NCBI GenBank assembly: GCA_964372165.1
Contig: CAYJPT010000134.1
Coordinates: 1 to 6,205, forward strand
Direction of reading: 5' to 3'
Source of the DNA: CAYJAD01 sp964372165
Lineage (GTDB): Bacteria; Desulfobacterota; Desulfovibrionia; Desulfovibrionales; Desulfovibrionaceae
Length of the DNA stretch: 6,205 bases
Shown one piece after another: positions 1-5,467 of this stretch (its first letter is position 1; every line of letters starts with the position of its first letter). The notes under the pieces are model-generated. The model was not told the DNA's origin. It saw only the letters and a program-made list of their open reading frames with translations, and did no database searches. A program made the position numbers and the translations under genes.

Positions 1-75
1 CCACAGGGCAAATGAAGGCATTTACTTAATATTAATGTATAAGTCTTGAAACTTGTATTTAATAAATGAAATGCT

Positions 76-91
76 TGGCTCAAAGTTTGCA
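76..91 (+). promoter_or_regulatory. Sigma-54 (-24/-12) promoter for fliJ and the MotE-like gene
   Basis: The site TGGCTCA-AAGT-TTGCA matches the sigma-54 consensus TGGCACR-N4-TTGCW at every defined position except one (T for A at base 80). The -24 GG is at 77-78 and the -12 GC at 89-90, which is the required 12-nt phasing. Transcription would start near 101-103, leaving a leader of about 30 nt before the fliJ ATG at 133. The rest of bases 1-132 shows no supportable gene. Stop codons interrupt all three forward frames (for example TGA at 13-15), so at most the tail of an upstream gene could be present. Sigma-54 control is known for flagellar genes in several proteobacterial groups; its use here is inferred from the motif. 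Confidence 0.75.
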
Positions 92-132
92 TAGTTGATG
101 GTGATGCTGTCATTACTACGACGGGAAAAACT

Positions 133-570
133 ATGTCATTTAATTTTAATATGCAAAAAATACTCGATTATCGAGGACAATTGGAAGAAGAAGCCAAGAT
201 AAAAATGGCAGAAGCTCAGCGTATGCTTTTACACGAAGAAAACCGCATGCAAGGGCTTAAAGAACAGTTATTTGAAAAAGAAAGAGAATTGTATGCAAAT
301 ATTGAAGCTGATTCAGCTTCTCGATGGTTGCTAGAAAATTATATTAAAGGCTTAAGAGAAGATATTGCACAAACCTCTTTACGTTTAAGTCATTTAATAG
401 AACTTGTAGAACAGTGCCGCACATTAGTAATTATGCGTGCGAAAGACTATAAAATATTAGAAAAATTAAAAGAAAAACAGCAGGAGCGTTATTATGCTGC
501 AGAAAAAGAACTTGAAAGAAAAATTAACGACGAAACAGCAACCCTCCGCCATGCGTTCACAACTTTCTAA
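133..570 (+). CDS. fliJ: Flagellar export protein FliJ
   Basis: This 145-aa protein is FliJ, a cytoplasmic component of the flagellar type III export apparatus. In studied systems FliJ forms a coiled-coil stalk in the FliI ATPase ring, contacts FlhA and cycles export chaperones. The opening MSFNFNMQKILDYRG follows the family pattern (M-x-F-x-F-x-L-Q-K-L-L-x-Y-R). Nearly the whole remainder (about residues 15-140) is charged, Lys/Glu-rich heptad sequence predicted to form two long antiparallel helices, and the length is normal for the family. The ATG at 133 is preceded by a modest GGGA at 123-126. A sigma-54 promoter lies just upstream. The last 20 nt overlap the next gene, which implies translational coupling. 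FliJ diverges quickly, so the call rests on the N-terminal motif, coiled-coil character, size and flagellar neighbours. The usual partner fliI is not in the window. Confidence 0.88.
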   Translation: MSFNFNMQKILDYRGQLEEEAKIKMAEAQRMLLHEENRMQGLKEQLFEKERELYANIEADSASRWLLENYIKGLREDIAQTSLRLSHLIELVEQCRTLVIMRAKDYKILEKLKEKQQERYYAAEKELERKINDETATLRHAFTTF

Positions 571-1594
571 AATTTGTCGCTTACTTATATGTTTTGGCGT
601 AATGAAGGTGGCTTTGCTTGTGGCTTTGGCTGCAGGTTATTCTTTGCCTGAATTTCAGTTTTTAAATTTAAGCACAGAACAAGTAGCAAGTAATGAAAAC
701 ACTGCCCAACAAGAAGTTGCTAAGCTTGATAAACAAATTCCTGTAGCTGCTGAAGTGAGCGAAAAAGAAATTGCACCAAATGCAATTGCACCAATAAATG
801 GACAAGATCCGCAAGGTGCTGCAGCTGTGCTTGCAGCTAAGCAACATAAACCAAGCCAAGATAGAGTAATGGCTGAAGTGGCACAATCACCTGCAATTAT
901 ACAAACTGTTGGAAGTAGGGTAAAGCCTCAAGCACCAGAGCAGGATAGCCCAACGTGGTGGAATAATATTTTGGCCATTACTTCTTTGCCAGTGCCGCTT
1001 CTTGGGCTTGACCAAGTAGCTTATGCTGCAACATTAAATGCACCGCCGCCACCTGCAATACCAAGCACACAAGCTTCATCTCCATTTGCACCGCCGCAGC
1101 AAAATCCAGCCCCTGCAGCCCCTGCTCAAGTGCTACCTGCTGGTACTGCTGGTCCACAAGTTGGTGGCTCTCAATCAAATTTATTAGTACCAAATCCAAA
1201 TCCTCCGGCACCCAATGTAAATGCTTATGTATCCCCTGAAGATCCAATGCAAAAGCAACAAGAATTGGCACGTCGTGAGCAAGAATTGTTAATGCTTAAA
1301 AAGCAAACTGAGCAACGCTTAAAAGAATTGCAAGCTGCAGAGCGTAAAGTGCAAGATATGTTGAAGGAAGCTAAAAGTGTTGAAGGGTCAAAAATCGATG
1401 TTTTAACAAACATGTACATTAATATGAAGGCAAAGCAGGCTGCTAGGGCAATAGAAACTTTAAGTGAGGAAACTGCTGCTAAAATTTTGATTAACATGAA
1501 GCCTAAGCAAGCAGGTGAAATTTTAAGTTACACCAATCCTGCCAAAACTGCAAAGTTGACGGAAATTTTAAGCCGCATGAAAATTAATAATTAG
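551..1594 (+). CDS. MotE/YlxF-family flagellar protein with MgtE-N-like C-terminal domain
   Basis: This 347-aa protein starts with a membrane anchor (about residues 8-29, LLICFGVMKVALLVALAAGY). A long Ala/Pro/Gln-rich, probably disordered linker follows (about 45-230, with PPPP at 165-168). Next come a charged coiled coil (about 233-275) and a C-terminal domain (about 282-343) with the repeated helical pattern of the MgtE N-terminal fold: NMYINMKAKQAARAIETL, then ILINMKPKQAGEIL. This is the MotE/YlxF architecture. In Bacillus, ylxF follows fliJ; in Sinorhizobium, MotE is a periplasmic chaperone of the motor protein MotC. The bulk should be periplasmic. It is not a magnesium transporter, because no channel domain exists. 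The ATG at 551 is chosen because it places the anchor at the N-terminus and overlaps fliJ by only 20 nt. It has no Shine-Dalgarno, so coupled re-initiation is likely. An in-frame ATG at 494 with AGGAG at 482-486 would add 19 residues and cannot be excluded. The exact role is inferred. Confidence 0.8.
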   Translation: MRSQLSKICRLLICFGVMKVALLVALAAGYSLPEFQFLNLSTEQVASNENTAQQEVAKLDKQIPVAAEVSEKEIAPNAIAPINGQDPQGAAAVLAAKQHKPSQDRVMAEVAQSPAIIQTVGSRVKPQAPEQDSPTWWNNILAITSLPVPLLGLDQVAYAATLNAPPPPAIPSTQASSPFAPPQQNPAPAAPAQVLPAGTAGPQVGGSQSNLLVPNPNPPAPNVNAYVSPEDPMQKQQELARREQELLMLKKQTEQRLKELQAAERKVQDMLKEAKSVEGSKIDVLTNMYINMKAKQAARAIETLSEETAAKILINMKPKQAGEILSYTNPAKTAKLTEILSRMKINN

Positions 1595-1647
1595 CTGGGA
1601 ATATTAATTATTGCATGTATGATTTTAAGCTCAAATGAAATATTTTT

Positions 1648-1663
1648 TGGTGGATTTGTTGCC
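1648..1663 (+). promoter_or_regulatory. Weak sigma-54-like core upstream of the exported protein gene
   Basis: TGGTGGA-TTTG-TTGCC keeps the essential GG (1649-1650) and GC (1661-1662) with correct 12-nt phasing and a full TTGC, but it departs from CAC in the -24 box. A start near 1674 would give a leader of about 164 nt containing all three TGTACAT motifs. It is the weakest of the four sites of this kind in the window and may be chance. It is listed because the two strong copies sit in equivalent places before fliJ and fliD. Confidence 0.3.
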
Positions 1664-1679
1664 TGAAAGTTAAATAAAA

Positions 1680-1783
1680 TGTACATAAATTTACAGTATT
1701 GTTACTTTAGCTTTTAACCTCACAAATTAAAATGCAGTGTACATAAATTATATAAAATGTTTTTTCCTTTGACTAATGTACAT
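1680..1783. repeat. Cluster of three TGTACAT palindromes, possible operator array
   Basis: TGTACAT occurs at 1680-1686, 1738-1744 and 1777-1783 in the non-coding gap before the exported protein gene. The first two belong to a perfect 12-nt direct repeat TGTACATAAATT (1680-1691 and 1738-1749). The third extends to the 10-nt palindrome AATGTACATT (1776-1784 plus flanking A/T). Centres are 58 and 39 nt apart. Short palindromes repeated before a gene are typical of binding sites for a dimeric regulator, and the third copy lies inside a possible promoter. No regulator can be named. The hexamer TGTACA also occurs singly inside coding sequence (1413, 3037 and 5719), so only the clustering is notable. 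Confidence 0.45.
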
Positions 1784-1795
1784 TTTTTTTATAGA
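1769..1795 (+). promoter_or_regulatory. Possible sigma-70-type promoter for the exported protein gene
   Basis: A -35-like TTGACT (1769-1774) is followed after a short 15-nt spacer by TATAGA (1790-1795), which resembles a -10 box. Transcription would begin around 1802, about 36 nt before the ATG at 1838. The spacer is shorter than the usual 16-18 nt and the region is T-rich, so support is moderate at best. The third TGTACAT palindrome (1777-1783) falls between the two boxes, where a bound protein would block polymerase. Confidence 0.3.
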
Positions 1796-1837
1796 GAGTA
1801 AATCAGTCAACCCGTTAAAAAAAGCATAGGTTTTAGC

Positions 1838-2494
1838 ATGCGTATTTTCCTTTCCATTTTTTTGGTTATAGCTTTTAGTTTAGGCTTGAATCTTTCTGAA
1901 GCATTTAGTCATGAAAGTTATCTTACTGGTAAGGTAGAATTAAATACAACTCATAAAACTTCTTCGAAGTTGAAACCTGCACAATATTGGTATAAAAATG
2001 GTGAGCCTCAAGGTGACAAAGGTGAACTTTGGGAGAATGGCACGTCTATAGAAGATTTGAACCGTAGACGTGACCTCAATACTGCAAAAAATACCAAACA
2101 ACAGCTTAATCGACAAAATATTGTCAAAAAGCAATCAGTAGCATTTAATCATAATGCCAAACATCAGCTTAAAAGTATTGAAGAATATGATAGAACACTT
2201 GATGATAAGCCTTTAAATTTGGCTGCTGCACAATTAGATACTGACAGTTTGGTGGAAAAAAATACTTGGCGACCAACTTTAACAGAGCCAATAAAAATTG
2301 ATGAACCTGTTTTGAAAACGCAACGTAGTGTTTTTGGCGCATATGCTCACGTTGTTGATGACGGAAATTTCCATGTTTCTGCCGGCCCTGAAGTACACCT
2401 TGCTGAAAGTATGTACTCTCCTCTTGATGATAAAAACGAACCACCAACCAATGCCGAGCTTGGTATGGGTATGAAATTTTTGTGGAATTTTTAG
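1838..2494 (+). CDS. Unrecognised exported protein with OMP-like C-terminus
   Basis: I do not recognise this 218-aa protein. Residues 1-22 form a clear Sec signal peptide: MRIF, then a hydrophobic core LSIFLVIAFSLGLNL, then SEA as a plausible cleavage site before FSH. The middle (about 35-165) is polar, Lys/Asn/Gln-rich and has no cysteines. It contains a Trp/Tyr-rich patch PAQYWYKNGEPQGDKGELWENG (47-68, broken by charged residues) and looks partly disordered. The last 55 residues alternate polar and hydrophobic positions (FGAYAHV, FHVSAGPEVHLAES, ELGMGMKFLWNF) and end in Phe, the usual C-terminal signature of outer-membrane beta-barrel proteins. So few strands could only be part of a barrel or an envelope-anchored tail. 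The ATG at 1838 is preceded by ATAGG at 1826-1830. It stands alone between two flagellar blocks with its own upstream region. A link to motility is suggested only by position. Confidence 0.65.
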   Translation: MRIFLSIFLVIAFSLGLNLSEAFSHESYLTGKVELNTTHKTSSKLKPAQYWYKNGEPQGDKGELWENGTSIEDLNRRRDLNTAKNTKQQLNRQNIVKKQSVAFNHNAKHQLKSIEEYDRTLDDKPLNLAAAQLDTDSLVEKNTWRPTLTEPIKIDEPVLKTQRSVFGAYAHVVDDGNFHVSAGPEVHLAESMYSPLDDKNEPPTNAELGMGMKFLWNF

Positions 2495-2514
2495 CGTTTA
2501 CATCTTCTTTTTGT

Positions 2515-2550
2515 GTGATGCATGTATTGTTTTCCTGAAACAAAAATCAC
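2515..2550 (+). terminator. Weak imperfect hairpin after the exported protein gene
   Basis: An outer stem GTGAT (2515-2519) / ATCAC (2546-2550) encloses an inner stem TTGTTT (2527-2532) / AAACAA (2538-2543) with loop TCCTG. The asymmetric internal loop and A/T-rich inner stem make it weak. It is followed by TTTCTACTC rather than a clean T tract. It could slow or end transcription from the upstream gene 21 nt after its stop codon, but this is tentative. Confidence 0.2.
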
Positions 2551-2660
2551 TTTCTACTCTTAAGTTTTTCTAGAATTACCCGATTTTATTTTTATGTAAA
2601 AAGTTGATATGCGCTTGTGTGCTTGACTATTGTAGACTAGCACAATTAGCTGGGACGCAT

Positions 2661-2676
2661 TAGCACGCTTTTTGCA
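2661..2676 (+). promoter_or_regulatory. Sigma-54 (-24/-12) promoter for fliD
   Basis: TAGCACG-CTTT-TTGCA matches the sigma-54 consensus TGGCACR-N4-TTGCW at every defined position but one (A for G at 2662, the first base of the -24 GG). The -12 GC is at 2674-2675 with correct phasing. The predicted start is near 2686-2688, giving a leader of about 45 nt to the fliD ATG at 2732, with the ribosome binding site inside it. The upstream ATG at 2699 would be left with only about 12 nt of leader and no Shine-Dalgarno, which supports 2732 as the start. Confidence 0.75.
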
Positions 2677-2718
2677 TGAAGTTTTATGCCCTGAATAAAT
2701 GGGGCAAGAACTTCCACG

Positions 2719-2724
2719 TGAGGG
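2719..2724 (+). promoter_or_regulatory. Ribosome binding site that fixes the fliD start
   Basis: TGAGGG lies 7 nt before the ATG at 2732. The in-frame ATG at 2699 is preceded by CCTGAATAA with no Shine-Dalgarno-like sequence. The shorter protein begins MSSSTSGGIFFSGIGSG, the usual FliD N-terminus, whereas the extra 11 residues of the longer form do not resemble the family. Confidence 0.7.
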
Positions 2725-2731
2725 TAGGTTT

Positions 2732-5380
2732 ATGTCAAGTAGCACATCTGGCGGTATATTTTTCTCAGGTATCGGTAGCGGTACTGACTTTACCGAGCTT
2801 GTAAGCAAACTCGTTGAGGCTGAGTCATATCGTTTATATGGGCTTGAGGACTCCCGTGAGACGGCCATGGAAACTTATGAAGCCATGACTGATCTTATTA
2901 GTTCTATTACTGAAGCTAAAGATTCCTTAACTCAGCTAAATTCTCCGTCAAAATTTCTATTAAAGTTAGCCTCCAGCAGTAATGAAAACCTTGTGACTGC
3001 AAAAGCTGACTCAGAAGCTGTAGATGGCAACTTTAGTGTACATGTTCAGCAGCTTGCAAGTAATGCTATTTGGGCATCCAAAGAAACTTTTGCAAGTAGA
3101 ACTACAAACATTAACCCAACAGCTGATACAACACTTACTTACTCCTACAAGGGACAAACTCACACAATAGACGTACCACGTAACACCACGCTTGAAGGGC
3201 TTGCCTATATGATTAATGAAGATAGGGCAAACCCCGGTGTGAAAATGCAAATTATTAATACTGCCGAAGGTTATACTTTTCAAATGGCAGGCACAGAATC
3301 AGGGGCAAATGCCAATTTACAAATTCAACCATCGTCGCTATTAGGTTTTGGCAGTAGTGGTAGCAGTTGGGAAACTTACACAACTATTACTGGCACTGAT
3401 AATATCGGTGCAAGTCAAACTCCATCGACCTTTACTTATGATATGATTCTTGATGATGGTACTGTTGTTCCATCTTTTTCAATGAGTGGTGACGCAACAC
3501 AGCAAGAGCTTGTCACGGAAATGAACACCAGAGCCGGACGCAATGTTGCAGATATTGATTCAGCTACCGGAAAGTTGACCTTAAGTGGTGTAAAAAGTTT
3601 AACAACAGAAATTGACGGTACGGCTCAGCCAGCTTTGGAAGTTGAACCTACGATGACTGGTTCATTTGCGGGCGATCTTACAACGCCTGTGAGCGCTGGA
3701 ACGTACACTTTTAAAGATGTAGATGGTAATAACTTTGACGTAGTTTTGACGGCTGACGGTACTGTTAGTGATTTATTTACTAAATTGGGCGAGACTCCAG
3801 GGGTATCAATAACAGCTGAGTCTGACGGTGCAGGTAATACAAACCTTAATTTCACAGGCATTACGGGTATAGTGAATACACCTGGTATAAACTTAAATCC
3901 AAGTGCACCAAATTATACTTATTCAACTGATGCTGTAGCCACTGACGCCATACAGGCAGGTATTATTCCGCATACATTTGATTTAAATATAACCCCAGAT
4001 TCTGGTCCTGCTTATGCAGTTACTCTTAACACTGGCATGAACTACGATCAAATGATTCAGGCCATAAATGATGCATCTCCTGCTGGTGTAAGTGCTGCCA
4101 TTGATGCAACTAGCGGCAAGTTGGTTATAGATGGTATAAGCTCTTTGACTTCATCTTCAAGCGAATTTACCGATAAGATGAACTTTAGTGGGCGTGTTAC
4201 ATCTTCTGATGGTTGGACAATACAAGAATCCAGAAATGCTGAATTTAAGCTTGATAACTTTGAACAAATTTTAACCTCAAGCACCAATGAAGTTACCGGA
4301 GTTATTGAGGGTGTAACCTTAAGCCTAAAAGGCACAGGTACTGCTCAAATAAGTATTGCCTCTGATACAGATTCAGTAAAGGCAAATATTCAAACTGTGC
4401 TTGATGCTATTAATTCTGTTATATCTAAAGTACAAGATTTAACTGCTATTAGTGATGACCCAAACAGCACCTATGTTGATGAGGATTCAAATACAAACTA
4501 TAATTTGCAAGGCACTTTAAATGACTCTGCCTTGACTGGCGAATATAGCGTTAATAACTTTTTGTCACGCCTTAAAGACGAAGCCATTAGTAGACCTAGT
4601 GGATTTCAAAACATGACAGGGGATGATATTTTTAGTGGAGACTTAATAGCCACGTTATCTCAAATGGGTATTAAAACCGTTACGGATGTTGAAGATCCTA
4701 ATTTTGGTCTTTTTGCTATCGCACCATCAGGTTTTAGCGAAGAATTACAAGCCTTAGATCAGCAAAACTTTGATGAAGCTTTAGCAAAAAATATTGAAGA
4801 TGTTATTAACTTTTTTGCGGCTGATGATTCTGGTGTTACTTCATCTGGTGACTTTGGTTATTCAAACCATATTGATGGTATAACAGAGCCTGGAACTTAT
4901 GAAGTGTCATATAGAGTTATTGATGCGGCAACTAATGCAGCTGAAGTAACCATTAACGGTGTGCGCGCAAGCAGGAGTAGCGCAGACTCAAATGTATACA
5001 CTGTTCCTGGTCCTGGTCCACAGCAAGGTCTTAGTATTACATTATACGACCTTGAATATAATGTTGAAAAAACAGGTACTGTTTCCATTCAGCGCGGTCT
5101 AGTGCCTTCTATGGAATCATTTTTTGAAAAAGAACTACAATTTCGTGCTCCAAGTGCTGAAGATCCAACCATTGGTCAAAATAATGGACCACTGATGATT
5201 GCACAAAACAATTATAAAGAGTTGGTCGACAATTTAGATGCACAAATTGGTAATGAGTTAACTAGGTTAGATTCATACGAATATTATCAGCGTATGAAGT
5301 TTGCACGATTAGATACTTTGCTTGGTGAGTATAACAATCAAATGACTAACCTTAACCAACAATTAGCACAAATTGGTTAA
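2732..5380 (+). CDS. fliD: Flagellar filament cap protein FliD (hook-associated protein 2), expanded form
   Basis: FliD forms the cap at the distal filament end and guides flagellin folding and insertion. It is exported by the flagellar type III system, which fits the absence of a signal peptide. The N-terminal D0/D1 region (about 1-115) carries the hallmark FFSGIGSGTDFTELVSKLVEAE and ends with FSVHVQQLASNAIWAS. The C-terminal conserved region starts at about 500 (FKLDNFEQILTSSTNEVTGVIEGVTLSLKG, residues 506-535, seen as discrete motifs) and closes with a heptad coiled coil (about 820-882, ending NLNQQLAQIG). Between them lie about four units of one beta-rich design (about 132-200, 232-300, 321-385 and 412-490), similar to the flagellin-hook IN motif. 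A further insert (about 703-785) is Ig-like in composition and includes PGPGP. At 882 aa it is far longer than the roughly 450-500 aa of enteric FliD. The extra mass should be surface-exposed. No cysteine is present. It has its own sigma-54 promoter and is followed by fliS. Confidence 0.95.
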   Translation: MSSSTSGGIFFSGIGSGTDFTELVSKLVEAESYRLYGLEDSRETAMETYEAMTDLISSITEAKDSLTQLNSPSKFLLKLASSSNENLVTAKADSEAVDGNFSVHVQQLASNAIWASKETFASRTTNINPTADTTLTYSYKGQTHTIDVPRNTTLEGLAYMINEDRANPGVKMQIINTAEGYTFQMAGTESGANANLQIQPSSLLGFGSSGSSWETYTTITGTDNIGASQTPSTFTYDMILDDGTVVPSFSMSGDATQQELVTEMNTRAGRNVADIDSATGKLTLSGVKSLTTEIDGTAQPALEVEPTMTGSFAGDLTTPVSAGTYTFKDVDGNNFDVVLTADGTVSDLFTKLGETPGVSITAESDGAGNTNLNFTGITGIVNTPGINLNPSAPNYTYSTDAVATDAIQAGIIPHTFDLNITPDSGPAYAVTLNTGMNYDQMIQAINDASPAGVSAAIDATSGKLVIDGISSLTSSSSEFTDKMNFSGRVTSSDGWTIQESRNAEFKLDNFEQILTSSTNEVTGVIEGVTLSLKGTGTAQISIASDTDSVKANIQTVLDAINSVISKVQDLTAISDDPNSTYVDEDSNTNYNLQGTLNDSALTGEYSVNNFLSRLKDEAISRPSGFQNMTGDDIFSGDLIATLSQMGIKTVTDVEDPNFGLFAIAPSGFSEELQALDQQNFDEALAKNIEDVINFFAADDSGVTSSGDFGYSNHIDGITEPGTYEVSYRVIDAATNAAEVTINGVRASRSSADSNVYTVPGPGPQQGLSITLYDLEYNVEKTGTVSIQRGLVPSMESFFEKELQFRAPSAEDPTIGQNNGPLMIAQNNYKELVDNLDAQIGNELTRLDSYEYYQRMKFARLDTLLGEYNNQMTNLNQQLAQIG

Positions 5381-5406
5381 TTAACATTTGATTTATAAAT
5401 TATAAT

Positions 5407-5440
5407 TTAAGGCTTGGGTGCGTATTTGCACAAGTCTTAA
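5407..5440 (+). promoter_or_regulatory. Hairpin in the fliD-fliS intergenic region
   Basis: TTAAGGCTTG (5407-5416) pairs with CAAGTCTTAA (5431-5440) over 10 bp with one G-U pair. After a GG bulge, TGC (5419-5421) pairs with GCA (5428-5430) around the loop GTATTT. The 3' flank is GTAAGATG, so there is no T tract and it is not a standard terminator. It lies 27 nt after the fliD stop and ends 27 nt before the fliS start. As RNA it could protect the 3' end of fliD mRNA or tune read-through and translation of fliS. Confidence 0.5.
5415..5430 (+). promoter_or_regulatory. Candidate sigma-54-like promoter for fliS
   Basis: TGGGTGC-GTAT-TTGCA keeps GG (5416-5417), TTGCA (5426-5430) and exact GG-N10-GC phasing, but has GTG in place of CAC in the -24 box. 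A start near 5441 would give a leader of about 27 nt before fliS. It coincides with the loop side of the intergenic hairpin, so either signal may explain the bases. It is weaker than the fliJ and fliD promoters. Confidence 0.35.
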
Positions 5441-5467
5441 GTAAGATGAAAAGGATAAGAGAATACT

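Noticed and set aside
1..132. Tail of an upstream fliI gene
   Set aside because: All forward frames are stopped within the first 50 bases and the remaining residues carry no FliI motif, so an upstream gene cannot be identified.
978..1271. Open frame on the - strand opposite the Pro/Ala-rich linker of the MotE-like gene
   Set aside because: It is fully inside a convincing + strand gene, low in complexity, and without a signal of its own. It is a composition shadow.
1394..1580. MgtE-type magnesium transporter
   Set aside because: Only the N-terminal helical repeat is present. There is no CBS domain and no multi-span channel region, and the neighbour is fliJ, which fits MotE/YlxF.
1586..1612. 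AATAATTA / TAATTATT inverted repeat at the end of the MotE-like gene
   Set aside because: The stem is A/T only, with an 11-nt loop and no T tract, and is expected in DNA this AT-rich. It is too weak for a terminator.
1612..2527. TGCATGTAT occurring shortly after the stop of two genes (1612-1620 and 2519-2527)
   Set aside because: Only two copies of a 9-nt string in AT-rich gaps, with no shared structure around them. Probably coincidence.
2604..2633. TTGATA-N18-TATTGT as a sigma-70 promoter for fliD
   Set aside because: The -10 box is poor, and a far better sigma-54 site lies 28 nt downstream of it at the right distance from the start codon.
2699..2731. Longer fliD start at ATG 2699
   Set aside because: It has no Shine-Dalgarno, would lie about 12 nt from the predicted transcription start, and adds 11 residues that do not resemble FliD N-termini.
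2169..2868. Two - strand open frames (2169-2543 and 2560-2868) over the exported gene, the gap and the fliD start
   Set aside because: The translations show no domain or motif and lie opposite a supported gene or the fliD promoter. The ribosome binding sites and codon pattern favour the + strand.
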